Shown: positions 1-8,423 of the stretch, piece by piece
Layout: each line of letters starts with the position of its first letter
Position numbering within the stretch: the stretch's first letter is position 1
Assembly: GCA_019456305.1 (NCBI GenBank)
Contig: VRUD01000049.1
Coordinates: forward strand, 1 to 33,340
Reading direction: 5' to 3'
DNA: 33,340 nt
Source of the DNA: Cytophagales bacterium
GTDB lineage: Bacteria; Bacteroidota; Bacteroidia; Cytophagales; VRUD01
Made by a program: the position numbers and the translations under genes
Notes under the pieces: generated by a model
The model's input: only the letters and a program-made list of their open reading frames with translations
What the model was told of the DNA's origin: nothing
Database searches by the model: none

Positions 1-2
1 TT

Positions 3-95
3 GCCACAAAAGCACAAAAACACAAAATCCCACTAAAAATTAACTAATTGATTTTCAGGGTTTTGTGGGATTTAGTGTTTTTGTGATTTGGTGGC
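3..95. repeat. Inverted repeat, 31-bp arms
   Basis: Arms at 3-33 and 65-95 are reverse complements at 28 of 31 positions, with a 31-base A+T-rich loop. The arms are built from CACAAAA-type words. No ORF is associated. It is either a small non-autonomous palindromic element or a strong hairpin; which of these cannot be decided from one copy. Confidence 0.7.
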
Positions 96-223
96 ATTTT
101 TATTTTTTGGACTTATTAGAGTGGACTCAACTTTATTATTAAAATAAAACCTGACAAGGATCAATTTATAACCTGATCCTCATCATTATTCTCTCACTGC
201 ATATCTTAGTATTTTTGTTCATT

Positions 224-1465
224 ATGTATTGGGATCATTTATCACATGATGAAATTAAGGATGTAATTTTTAAAGCAATTAATAAAAATTCTAATTACAA
301 AACAGAACCCGTACTTGGAATTCCCGCTTCTTACCTTGATAAAGAAGAGTTTTATGATGATGCTCCTTTTTTGCAAGATGCCCCTTTTCTTACCTCATTG
401 ATAGCTAATCCGAATCACATAGGCTGCCATACTTTATCATCATCTCAATCTGAACATATTTTTAAAGGAACACAACAAATCGAAGTTGACCTTATCAGGA
501 TATGTGCTGAGGAAATTTTTGGAGGAGAACCTGATACCATTGATGGGTACGTGGCGACAGGGGGTACGGAAGGCAATATCCAGGCATGCTGGATTTATAG
601 AAATTATTTTATAAAAAAATACGGTGCGAATTTGCGTGAAATAACCCTGGTATATTCTGAAGACAGCCACTATTCACTGCCCAAAGCGGCCAATGTATTA
701 AATATAACCTCCATTGAACTAAAAGTTAACAAAATAAACAGGAAGATTGAAATAGTTTTACTTAAAAATGCTATAAAAAAAGCTGTTGAAAATGGTACTA
801 AATATTTCATCGTAGTATTAAATATGGGGACCACTATGTTTGGTTCTGTTGATGATATAGAAAGCATCACCACTTTTTTTTATTCTGAAAATCTGAATTA
901 TAAAGTTCACGTAGATGCAGCTTTTGGAGGTTTTATTTATCCTTTTACCAATCCTGAAAGTAAATACACTTTTAAAAACCCAAAGATCACTTCAATCATT
1001 CTTGACGCTCATAAGTTGCTTCAGGCTCCTTTCGGAACAGGAATATTCCTTATCCGGAAAGGATTCATGCAATATGTGTGCACAGAAGAAGCCCGGTATA
1101 TTCAGGGCAAAGATTATACGTTGTGTGGCAGCCGTTCGGGAGCCAATGCAATTTCAGTATGGATGATTTTGAGAACTCACGGTTCTGACGGCTGGAAGGT
1201 AAAGATCTCAAAGCTTATGGATAGAACTACTCATCTGTGTAATCAACTCAGTGAATCAGGCGTGAGGTTTTTCAGGAGTCCATTCTTAAATATTATTGCT
1301 ATCAAGGCTGAAGATATTTCAGTAAAGCTTGCAAAAAAATACCACCTGGTTGCAGATACTTTTGAAGGGATCCCGCAATGGTGGAAGATCGTGATGATGG
1401 GTCATGTAAAGCAAGGTGTGCTGGACTCATTTATTTCGGATTTAAAAAGCTGGGCTGATACATGA
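224..1465 (+). CDS. PLP-dependent group II decarboxylase-like protein
   Basis: A 413-residue protein that looks like a pyridoxal-phosphate-dependent decarboxylase of the histidine/glutamate/tyrosine decarboxylase superfamily (fold type I). Visible signatures are the cofactor-binding TGGTEGN stretch, HVDAAFGGF with the aspartate that contacts the PLP ring nitrogen, and DAHKLLQAPFGTG with the probable Schiff-base lysine. The frame is open from a TTG at 215, but the ATG at 224 gives the natural start MYWDHLS. The substrate cannot be read from the sequence; an aromatic or acidic amino acid is possible. It stands alone on the plus strand, followed by a palindromic element and hemN, with no clear tie to the benzoyl-CoA genes. 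Confidence 0.8.
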   Translation: MYWDHLSHDEIKDVIFKAINKNSNYKTEPVLGIPASYLDKEEFYDDAPFLQDAPFLTSLIANPNHIGCHTLSSSQSEHIFKGTQQIEVDLIRICAEEIFGGEPDTIDGYVATGGTEGNIQACWIYRNYFIKKYGANLREITLVYSEDSHYSLPKAANVLNITSIELKVNKINRKIEIVLLKNAIKKAVENGTKYFIVVLNMGTTMFGSVDDIESITTFFYSENLNYKVHVDAAFGGFIYPFTNPESKYTFKNPKITSIILDAHKLLQAPFGTGIFLIRKGFMQYVCTEEARYIQGKDYTLCGSRSGANAISVWMILRTHGSDGWKVKISKLMDRTTHLCNQLSESGVRFFRSPFLNIIAIKAEDISVKLAKKYHLVADTFEGIPQWWKIVMMGHVKQGVLDSFISDLKSWADT

Positions 1466-1510
1466 TAAGCCTTTGGAAAAAAAACTAAATTGAAGGAGGC
1501 TTTGCAAAAC

Positions 1511-1697
1511 TCAGGGCTTACCGAAAAATAAGTTCCAGATTTTTGCGCACAAATTTGTTACAGATTTGGCTTATCCGATTGAGCAAAACCGCAGGAATAG
1601 CAGCGTTATTTTGAGGATTTTGCGATTGAGGATAAGTCAAAGATGTGGCAAAGTTGTGATGCAAAAATCGGAACTTATTTTTCGGCAAGCCCTCAAT
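1511..1697. repeat. Large imperfect palindromic element (~185 bp)
   Basis: The outer arms (about 1512-1548 and 1659-1696) share GGGCTT-CCGAAAAATAAGTTCC and a following ATTTTTGC. The inner halves also match in inverse orientation: CTTATCC with GATTGAG on the left against the complement of CTCAATC and GGATAAG on the right. The whole stretch is therefore one near-palindrome that fills the gap between the decarboxylase and hemN. A short minus-strand ORF inside it (1518-1727) is best explained as a by-product of the repeat. It looks like a MITE or REP-type element. Confidence 0.65.
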
Positions 1698-1739
1698 TGA
1701 AAACAAAAAAATACCACAAAGATTCATTGAACATTTTCT

Positions 1740-3260
1740 ATGGATATAAATTTAATAAAAAAATACAACAAACCCGGCCCTCGTTACACAAGCTATCCAA
1801 CAGTGCCATACTGGAATGAGACAGCCCCAACCCAGGATGAATGGAAATATTTAGTTAACAATACTTTTGAGAGATTCAACGAGCCCAATGGGATCAGCTT
1901 ATACATCCACCTGCCTTATTGTGAAAATCTATGTACCTACTGCGCCTGTAATAAAAGAATTACGGTAAACCATCAAGTTGAGGAGCCCTATATAAAGACT
2001 CTTTTAAAAGAATGGGAATTATACCTTGATATTTTTAATGTAGTACCTCTAATCAAGGAAATACATTTGGGAGGTGGAACGCCTACATTCTTTAGCCCTG
2101 GAAATCTAAAAAAACTAATAGAAGGCATTTTATCAAAAGCTAAAATTGCCAAGCCCCCCTTTAATCCCTCCCGACCAAAGGTACCTGCCCGCCACTACGT
2201 TTTGGCAGGCGGGCGGGACAGGCCCAAAGTGGGGGGAACTGGCCAACCCCTATCCCCACCAGGAGGGAAAGAGGATGGCGAAGTCCCCCCCTTTGGAGGG
2301 GATTTAGGGGGGGCTTGTGAATTTGGCTTTGAAGCGCACCCCAACAATACTACTGATGAACATTTGAAAGTTCTTTTCGATTTAGGATTCAGGAGGTTAA
2401 GCCTGGGAATCCAGGAGTTTGACCCAAAAGTGCAGAAGATCATTAACAGGATACAATCGTTTCAAATGGTTGAAAAAGTCACGTCAGAGGCCAGGAAAAT
2501 TGGTTATCAATCCATCAACTATGATTTGATATACGGCCTGCCGCTTCAGAACACCAAATCGATCATTGAAACTGTTGGTAAAGTAAAAAAACTAGTACCT
2601 GACCGAATCGCATTCTATAGCTATGCCCATGTACCGTGGCTAAAGTCAGGACAAAGGCTATTTACTGAAAAAGATTTACCCGATGAATTTGAGAAAAGAA
2701 GGATCTATGAAATTGGCAGGGAACTGCTTGAGCATGCAGGATATCATGAAATCGGCATGGATCATTTTGCTCTAAGGCATGACTCCCTTTACAAAGCAAA
2801 AATAAATAAAACTTTACACAGGAATTTTATGGGATATACGCCAGCAACTACAAAGCTTTTAATCGGATTGGGCGCATCTTCTATCAGTGACACATGGAAT
2901 GGGTTTGCTCAAAATGAGAAGACAGTGGAAAATTATACTAATAGAATTGAAAAGGGGGAATTAGCAATTTTCAAAGGTCATATACTCAATGAAGAAGATC
3001 TGATATTGCGAAAACACATTTTAAATCTCATGTGTCGTTTTGAAACTTCATGGGAATCTACCAATCTGCGGCATCCATCACTTTATGAAGGATTGGATAG
3101 GTTAAAAGAGATGGAAGCAGGCAAATTAATTACCATTAACTCAAAAAATCTAATTGTTCATAAAAAAGGGCTACCATTTATAAGAAACATTTGCATGGCC
3201 CTGGATGCCAGATTATGGAAGAAAAAGCCGAAAGAGAAATTGTTTAGTAGTACAATATAA
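1740..3260 (+). CDS. hemN: Oxygen-independent coproporphyrinogen III oxidase with in-frame insertion
   Basis: Radical-SAM enzyme that decarboxylates coproporphyrinogen III to protoporphyrinogen IX without oxygen, in haem synthesis. Seen directly: the HemN N-terminal motif PGPRYTSYPTVPYW, the cluster-binding CENLCTYC (CxxxCxxC), GGGTPTF, and SLGIQEFDPKVQKIINRIQ. At 506 residues it is about 50 longer than usual for the family. The excess is residues 138-192, a Gly/Pro-rich stretch encoded by a G+C-rich palindromic element (2151-2316), after which the normal HemN sequence resumes with FGFEAHPN. The rest of the protein looks intact, so it may still function. An anaerobic haem route suits the multihaem cytochromes in this window. 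Confidence 0.93.
   Translation: MDINLIKKYNKPGPRYTSYPTVPYWNETAPTQDEWKYLVNNTFERFNEPNGISLYIHLPYCENLCTYCACNKRITVNHQVEEPYIKTLLKEWELYLDIFNVVPLIKEIHLGGGTPTFFSPGNLKKLIEGILSKAKIAKPPFNPSRPKVPARHYVLAGGRDRPKVGGTGQPLSPPGGKEDGEVPPFGGDLGGACEFGFEAHPNNTTDEHLKVLFDLGFRRLSLGIQEFDPKVQKIINRIQSFQMVEKVTSEARKIGYQSINYDLIYGLPLQNTKSIIETVGKVKKLVPDRIAFYSYAHVPWLKSGQRLFTEKDLPDEFEKRRIYEIGRELLEHAGYHEIGMDHFALRHDSLYKAKINKTLHRNFMGYTPATTKLLIGLGASSISDTWNGFAQNEKTVENYTNRIEKGELAIFKGHILNEEDLILRKHILNLMCRFETSWESTNLRHPSLYEGLDRLKEMEAGKLITINSKNLIVHKKGLPFIRNICMALDARLWKKKPKEKLFSSTI
2151..2316 (+). repeat. G+C-rich palindromic element inserted in frame in hemN
   Basis: A 166-bp stretch starting AAGCCCCCCTTTAATCCC and ending GGGATTTAGGGGGGGCTT, so its ends form an inverted repeat of about 20 bp (2151-2171 and 2295-2316). 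A smaller palindrome, CCTGCCCGCC-N10-GGCAGGCGGG, lies inside at 2184-2213. The base composition contrasts sharply with the surrounding gene. It adds about 55 codons without a stop. A related copy lies at about 8562-8680 and shares GGAACTGGCCAA, CCCTATCCCC and AGGAGGGAAA in the same order. Confidence 0.8.
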
Positions 3261-3264
3261 ATTG

Positions 3265-3489
3265 TTACTGCGGTTTGCTTTTTTCCAGTTCCACCTTCTC
3301 AATATCATCTTTGCTCACAGGGGGGTTGGCATCAACTACAATTACAGAAGAATTAAATACCTTCAGATTGCGCAATATCTTTCCACTTTTCAGAACCACT
3401 TTAACAAACTGATACCCCATCCCATTTTCAGGCAATTCAAGCAGGTAGTTGGAGAATTTTTCGGGAAGATCAATAGTTTGAGATATCAT
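3265..3489 (-). CDS. Small hypothetical protein, 74 aa
   Basis: A short protein starting MISQTIDLPEKFSNYLLELP with no membrane segment or signal peptide. The middle (YQFVKVVLKSGKILRNLKVFNSSVIVV) looks like alternating beta strands, and the C-terminus is charged. It ends four bases from the convergent hemN stop. I recall similar small Bacteroidota proteins but cannot name a function. Codon use and amino-acid make-up look like a real gene. Just upstream on the same strand is a restriction-enzyme remnant, so both may be survivors of a defence locus; that is inference. Confidence 0.55.
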   Translation of the reverse strand: MISQTIDLPEKFSNYLLELPENGMGYQFVKVVLKSGKILRNLKVFNSSVIVVDANPPVSKDDIEKVELEKSKPQ

Positions 3490-3566
3490 GATAAGAAATT
3501 TTATAAATTAATACGCAATTGGAATCTTGATTTAAAGTTTTTTTTCACCCTGATACCAATACAAGA

Positions 3567-3728
3567 TTAAGTGTGGACATCCCAACCCAATGCTTCAAAG
3601 AAAGGGTCAATATAATCTACCCGGGTTTGAGTTTCATTGTAGTCACCTCTTTTGTAAATATCAATATTTTCATCAAAGCGTTCAACGAGTTGAGATATAG
3701 TTTTATATGCCTGTTCTTTAGAGGTCAT
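3567..3728 (-). pseudogene. N-terminal remnant of type IIG restriction-modification enzyme
   Basis: A 53-codon ORF from ATG at 3728 to a TAA at 3567-3569. It contains the sequence FDENIDIYKRGDYNETQTRV followed by DYIDPFFEALGWDV. This matches the typical start of Eco57I/type IIG-like restriction-modification proteins, where a region of the form NIDxYKxGxYNETQ...FIDPFFxALGWDV leads into the nuclease domain. The normal protein would continue for around 900-1000 residues; here it stops straight after the GWDV box. It is probably a decayed fragment, though a short standalone peptide cannot be excluded. Confidence 0.6.
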
Positions 3729-3739
3729 TTACCAATTTA

Positions 3740-4174
3740 TTAACCCTTCAAATTTACAATAGCGCTCCCATTTTTCACATCCTCACATAATTCAGCCACG
3801 GTTTTCTCTGACAAAAGCTGCCGGATCTTATTTTTTACTATCTTAAAGTCGTTATGGATCGGGCAGGGATTTTTGTCCGAACACGTTTTGAGCCCTATGC
3901 CGCACTTATCAAATATGTCTAATCCGTCAACGATCTTTACAATTTCCAATAAAGTAAGTCTTTTAGCTGCAACATTAAGGTTAAATCCTCCATTTGGTCC
4001 TTTGGTAGAGTTTAAGATTTTATGTTTTACAAGCAATTGAAGTATCTTACTTAAAAAATGAGCAGGGATTTTTTGCGATTTTGCAATTGCGGTTAAACCC
4101 ACTGCTTTATTGCTACTATGTAGTGTAATGTACAAAACAGCCTGCAGGGCGTATTCACATGAACGGGAAAACAT
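3740..4174 (-). CDS. Rrf2-family transcriptional regulator
   Basis: A 144-residue winged-helix regulator of the Rrf2/IscR/NsrR family. It starts MFSRSCEYALQAVLYITLH, the usual Rrf2 N-terminus, and continues with the helix-turn-helix region (IAKSQKIPAHFLSKILQLL) and the wing GPNGGF. The cysteine set CGIGLKTCSDKNPC (C-x6-C-x5-C, about residues 91-104) is the arrangement that binds an Fe-S cluster in this family, so it probably senses redox state, nitric oxide or iron-sulfur supply. It is on the same strand as dch-oah-had, 93 bases downstream of dch, and is a candidate regulator of the oxygen-sensitive benzoyl-CoA pathway; that role is inferred from position only. Confidence 0.88.
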   Translation of the reverse strand: MFSRSCEYALQAVLYITLHSSNKAVGLTAIAKSQKIPAHFLSKILQLLVKHKILNSTKGPNGGFNLNVAAKRLTLLEIVKIVDGLDIFDKCGIGLKTCSDKNPCPIHNDFKIVKNKIRQLLSEKTVAELCEDVKNGSAIVNLKG

Positions 4175-4219
4175 AGTTTTAGATTGAAGTGAGGCACAAA
4201 GTTACAAAATTATTGCGAA

Positions 4220-4252
4220 TTGTCCTGCCTGTCCCGATCCTATCGGGGAATA
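4220..4252. repeat. Short palindromic repeat of CCTGCCTGTCCCGAT type
   Basis: Between dch and the Rrf2 gene lies CCTGCCTGTCCCGATCCTATCGGGGAATAC, given here as the CCTGCCTG word plus a CCCGATcCTATCGGGG hairpin. It shares the CCTGCCTG word with the palindromes found inside coding genes at 14638 and elsewhere, and could also act as a hairpin between the two transcripts. Confidence 0.4.
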
Positions 4253-4267
4253 CTCCTTTATTCCCTT

Positions 4268-5056
4268 CTAACAATTTTCCCAGACAGGCCTCCTTTTTTC
4301 TAAAAATGAATTAATTCCCTCATTTGCATCTTTTGTTTCCATTAATTGCTTTACGTACATCACTTCCAGCACCGGGAGTTTTTCCATAATGACCTGGTTA
4401 AAGACCGTTCTTGAAGATTTAACTGCGTATCGTAAAGATGAAGCACTTTTGGGAATAATATGTCTTGAAATCCATTCAGCAACTGCTGCTTCCATAGCTT
4501 CTTTATTCTCAAAAACTTCATTGACCAAACCCATTGCCTTTGCCTTCTCTGCCGTAATGATATTCCCTGTAATCAACAATTCTTCAGCATTTGCATTTCC
4601 TGTTTTTAATGGGATCAGCAGAGAAGCAGGCGGGGGGAAAACGCCCAAAACAATTTCAGGTTGACCCACCATCGCTGTTTTATCAGCAAAAAGAAAGTTG
4701 CAGATCAAAGTTAGTTCCATTCCTCCACCAAGACACTGACCGGAAATCTTAGCTAAGGTTGGTATGCCCAGGTCAATAATGATATAAAACAATGCATGGA
4801 AATTTTTTAACATTTCAGCCGCTTGCTCTTTTTTGTGCTCCTCAACACTAGCGCCAAAAGAAAAATTTTGGCCTTCGCCCTCAAAAGTGATGAGCTTTAG
4901 ACCTTTACTTGACTTAAAAGAATTCAATGCTTTTAGTAATTCTTCCATCATTATACTATCCATTACATTGCCTTTGCCATCATCAAGAATGATACGGGCG
5001 ACTGATTGGTCATGCGTATAGTGAAGTTTTATTTTTGTAAACATTTCTTGTTTCAT
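4268..5056 (-). CDS. dch: Cyclohexa-1,5-diene-1-carbonyl-CoA hydratase
   Basis: A 262-residue crotonase-family protein that adds water to cyclohexa-1,5-diene-1-carbonyl-CoA, the product of benzoyl-CoA reductase, giving 6-hydroxycyclohex-1-ene-1-carbonyl-CoA. The diagnostic region is NFSFGASVEEHKKEQAAEML, typical of dienoyl-CoA hydratases of the benzoyl-CoA pathway. It is followed by the oxyanion-hole/CoA region QCLGGGMELTLICNF and GQPEIVLGVFPPPA. Its ATG overlaps the oah stop by four bases (ATGA), so the two are translationally coupled. The order had-oah-dch and the match to the whole subfamily make the assignment strong. Confidence 0.92.
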   Translation of the reverse strand: MKQEMFTKIKLHYTHDQSVARIILDDGKGNVMDSIMMEELLKALNSFKSSKGLKLITFEGEGQNFSFGASVEEHKKEQAAEMLKNFHALFYIIIDLGIPTLAKISGQCLGGGMELTLICNFLFADKTAMVGQPEIVLGVFPPPASLLIPLKTGNANAEELLITGNIITAEKAKAMGLVNEVFENKEAMEAAVAEWISRHIIPKSASSLRYAVKSSRTVFNQVIMEKLPVLEVMYVKQLMETKDANEGINSFLEKRRPVWENC

Positions 5057-6138
5057 ATTTGAAACTGAGGCGAAATCGCTTCAATCAACTCGTCATTCCA
5101 TTCTTTCCCCTCTGCTAACAACTGACGAAGTTTTATAAAATCAACTTCACGATTATCTTTTGGGCCTTCATTAAACGCCCTGAAACCGGCTTTAGCTTCT
5201 GTCATCATATTGAGCGCCAGCCAATCGCGATTGGTCTCTTTATTTTTATCCCAGTGTTCCAGCTTTTTCTTGCGAATGGAATTAATGGTCTTGCTCATGC
5301 AGTTCGGGAAAGTGTACATTAATTTTGTACAAAACTTCTCAATTGCATCATCCAGCAGAGATAAGTCAACTTCCCCGGATTTTAATAATTCTTTCGCTGC
5401 TGCCATTTCATCACCTTTTTTGAATGTACCATATATGATCTCTCCTTTTTCATTTACCCAATTATCAGTGTAAACCAAAGGGTTTGGAATATATCCACCA
5501 TTCACTTTCAGGGCAGGAATAATTTCAGTCAAAAGCCCATGTCTGTATGCTTCATGGGCGCTCCAGGGATCACAAACAGTACAGGAGAACATAGCGCTTT
5601 CAACGCCAACAAATAAATGTAAAAAGTCGGTTGACCCTCCGTCCGGGGCGCTGCCATGCTTAGGACCTGCCTGCCCAAAACGCGCCAGATCCTGTGCAAG
5701 AGAGAAATCACAGGCCATTCCTATCTCCTGTCCTCCGCCAATGCGCATCCCGTTCACCCGGTTAACCACCGGCTTATCACACATCAATATGGCTGAAACC
5801 ATGTCATTGAACAAGCGCATGTATTGCCTGTATTCCTGTGGATTGCCTGCATAGTACTCCGCGTATTCTTTGGTGTTGCCACCTGTGCAGAAAGCTTTAT
5901 TGCCCGCAGCGGTAAATACAACCGCATTCACAGAACGATCATTAGATGCTTCCCCGAAAGCAAGTATGACTTCCTTTACCATTTGGGTGGTGTATGAATT
6001 GTACTGTTCGGGATTATTCAGAATGATCCAGGCATTGTAAATCCCTTCCACAAGTTTACCTTTTTTATCAAGGCATGAACGTTTTTCGAAAATGATCTCA
6101 GCGTAATCTGTCTCTGTTAAATTGTGGTTTACTAACAT
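5053..6138 (-). CDS. oah: 6-oxocyclohex-1-ene-1-carbonyl-CoA hydrolase
   Basis: A 361-residue crotonase-fold ring-opening hydrolase (also called BamA) that converts 6-oxocyclohex-1-ene-1-carbonyl-CoA to 3-hydroxypimelyl-CoA. It is the standard marker enzyme of anaerobic aromatic degradation. Clear family sequence includes FCTGGNTKEYAEYYAGNPQE, RLFNDMVSAILMCDKPVVNR, VNGMRIGGGQEIGMACDFS, FGQAGPKHGSAPDGGSTDFL and WLALNMMTEAKAGFRAFNEG. Length is close to the usual 375 or so. It lies downstream of had across a 234-base gap that holds a strong hairpin, and overlaps dch by four bases. Confidence 0.95.
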   Translation of the reverse strand: MLVNHNLTETDYAEIIFEKRSCLDKKGKLVEGIYNAWIILNNPEQYNSYTTQMVKEVILAFGEASNDRSVNAVVFTAAGNKAFCTGGNTKEYAEYYAGNPQEYRQYMRLFNDMVSAILMCDKPVVNRVNGMRIGGGQEIGMACDFSLAQDLARFGQAGPKHGSAPDGGSTDFLHLFVGVESAMFSCTVCDPWSAHEAYRHGLLTEIIPALKVNGGYIPNPLVYTDNWVNEKGEIIYGTFKKGDEMAAAKELLKSGEVDLSLLDDAIEKFCTKLMYTFPNCMSKTINSIRKKKLEHWDKNKETNRDWLALNMMTEAKAGFRAFNEGPKDNREVDFIKLRQLLAEGKEWNDELIEAISPQFQI

Positions 6139-6245
6139 AGTTTTAAAGTTTTAAAATTGTTTATTAACATAACAATAAATGAGTATTCGCTTTTGTACCT
6201 AATGAAATCAATGTATAATTTAATCTCTGCACTCTGTTGTAAAAC

Positions 6246-6301
6246 TGCATGGCTGCATGAATGCATGGAAGAATCTAATCATGCATTCATGCAACCATGC
6301 A
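6246..6301. repeat. Strong hairpin between had and oah
   Basis: Arms at 6246-6267 and 6280-6301 match at 21 of 22 positions, with a 12-base loop. The arms are made of GCATG/CATGC words (TGCATGgCTGCATGAATGCATG). It sits in the 234-base spacer inside the had-oah-dch block. It could be a REP-like repeat, a processing or stability signal, or a partial terminator; there is no obvious T-tract directly after it on the minus strand. Confidence 0.75.
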
Positions 6302-6372
6302 ATATTTGGAGTGTAGGTATATCTGCGTCTAAAATAATTATAAGTATTTTGCGGATAGCCATATAACTATAT

Positions 6373-7434
6373 TTAAAAATCCGGCACCAGCACCGGGCGT
6401 TTCGTATATTTATGTTCCAGTGTATTTTTGAAAACCTCATTGATCTTTGACATGGGAAAAACCTGTATAAACCTGTCAATTTTGAGTTGATCGCTGGCTA
6501 CCAGGTCAACCACCTCAGGATATAACTCAGGTTTGCATCCCCATGTACCAATAAGCTTTGCGTCAAAAGCCATCAGATTGCTTAATCTTACTTCCAGCTT
6601 ATCCATTGTAAAACCGACAATTGAAAGGGTTGAAGCGAAGGTCAGCAAAGCGAATGCTAACTCCTGCCCTGCTTTTGTGCCTGACATTTCAAATATTTTC
6701 CATCCGTAACGAGATACCTCAAGTTCTTGGACAATTTCTTTAACCTTTTCCTTTATGCTTTTAACATCAAGGCCTTTAATATTTAAGATGGCATCAATGC
6801 CATTATCTTCAGCTATCTTCAGCTTTATATCATCAACATCAAGCGCCAGCACTTTTGCGCCAATTATTTTGGCTATTTGTGCACCATATATCCCTACCCC
6901 CCCTACTCCAACCACAATTGCAAGATTCCCTGCTTCCAGTTCAGATTTTTTTATTACCTGGTAAGGAGTGGATATTGCATCGGCAATCACCGATAGCTGC
7001 TCCAGGGAATATTTCTCCAGCACTTTATCAGGCACACTGCATAGATATTTATAAGGCACCTTGATATGCGAAGCAAAGCCGCCATCAAAGTCATTTCCCG
7101 GCATTTGCTGGTTCCGGCAAATATTGCTTCTGCCCTTTTTGCATAATTCACATTCGCCACAGGGCAATACAGCAGGAATGATCACTTTTTTATTCATCCA
7201 TTCCTTTGGCCCTTTAACCACCGTACCACTGATCTCGTGCCCTAAAGTGAGCGGCAGCTCATGTTTGGTTTTTACCCCAAAATACCAAAAGCTCAGATCG
7301 GTGTGACAAACACCACAGCCGGCTACTTTTACTAACACCTCGCCTGCTGTCAATTCAGACATAGGTTTTTCTGCAAGCACTAAATTTTCTTTAAGCGCTG
7401 TCATTTGCCAGGAGTAGATTTTGTTATTGTTCAT
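6373..7434 (-). CDS. had: 6-hydroxycyclohex-1-ene-1-carbonyl-CoA dehydrogenase
   Basis: A zinc-type (MDR) alcohol dehydrogenase, about 353 residues from the ATG at 7434; an in-frame GTG at 7452 would add six. It oxidises 6-hydroxycyclohex-1-ene-1-carbonyl-CoA to the 6-oxo compound with NAD+. Seen: the catalytic-zinc region CGVCHTDLSFWYFGVKT, the glutamate-containing LTLGHEISGTV, the structural-zinc set CGECELCKKGRSNIC, the Had-like QMPGNDFDGGFASHIKVP, and the Rossmann motif VVGVGGVGIYGAQIAK. Its place directly upstream of oah and dch fixes the substrate. It heads this three-gene block. Confidence 0.92.
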   Translation of the reverse strand: MNNNKIYSWQMTALKENLVLAEKPMSELTAGEVLVKVAGCGVCHTDLSFWYFGVKTKHELPLTLGHEISGTVVKGPKEWMNKKVIIPAVLPCGECELCKKGRSNICRNQQMPGNDFDGGFASHIKVPYKYLCSVPDKVLEKYSLEQLSVIADAISTPYQVIKKSELEAGNLAIVVGVGGVGIYGAQIAKIIGAKVLALDVDDIKLKIAEDNGIDAILNIKGLDVKSIKEKVKEIVQELEVSRYGWKIFEMSGTKAGQELAFALLTFASTLSIVGFTMDKLEVRLSNLMAFDAKLIGTWGCKPELYPEVVDLVASDQLKIDRFIQVFPMSKINEVFKNTLEHKYTKRPVLVPDF

Positions 7435-7520
7435 GTACTTATTAGAAAACACAAATTTATAAAAATAATTCGGATATTTATATCTAAAACTATTTTATTT
7501 TTTTAGCTTTACGCTACTAA

Positions 7521-8075
<555 letters not shown>

Positions 8076-8082
8076 CCAAAGA

Positions 8083-8418
8083 TCATTTGGGTTTCTGCAC
8101 CACAAAAACTTGAAACGGCATGAGCGGCAAACCTATTCTTTTTTCAAAGATCAATTTAGCTCCTTTATCAGTCAATGAAGGAAGGATTGTTACCGGGCGG
8201 CAGCCCAGGCTTAGCCGCGGGAAAAGCCAGATAATTTTTTCCAGGCCATGAGCCAGCCAGCGAATAAAAGGATTTTGTGGTTCAACAGAATGTACCACTG
8301 CGAGCCGTCCTCCCGGCTTAACTACCCGGTAAAGTTCCAGCGCCCCTTCCACTGGGTCATATAAAGGGCAGGTACTATAGGTTGAAAGCACAGCATCAAA
8401 TTCATTAATAATTAACAA
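8083..8418 (-). pseudogene. C-terminal fragment of SAM-dependent methyltransferase
   Basis: The 111-codon frame begins directly in the middle of a class I methyltransferase: FDAVLSTYSTCPLYDPVEGA and then LYRVVKPGGRLAVVHS, corresponding to motifs II-III. It runs to a normal-looking C-terminus. The SAM-binding GxGxG half is absent. The frame begins within a few bases of the stop codon of the pentahaem cytochrome gene, and its only start codon there is a TTG, so the 5' half was probably removed by the rearrangement that placed it here. It converges on the Por fragment, eight bases away. Confidence 0.65.
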
Positions 8419-8423
8419 AAAAA

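Noticed and set aside
1518-1727. Minus-strand 69-codon ORF before hemN
   Set aside because: It lies inside a large palindrome and has no recognisable protein features.
3205-3570. Plus-strand 121-codon ORF after hemN
   Set aside because: It overlaps the hemN end and is the complement of the more plausible 74-residue gene.
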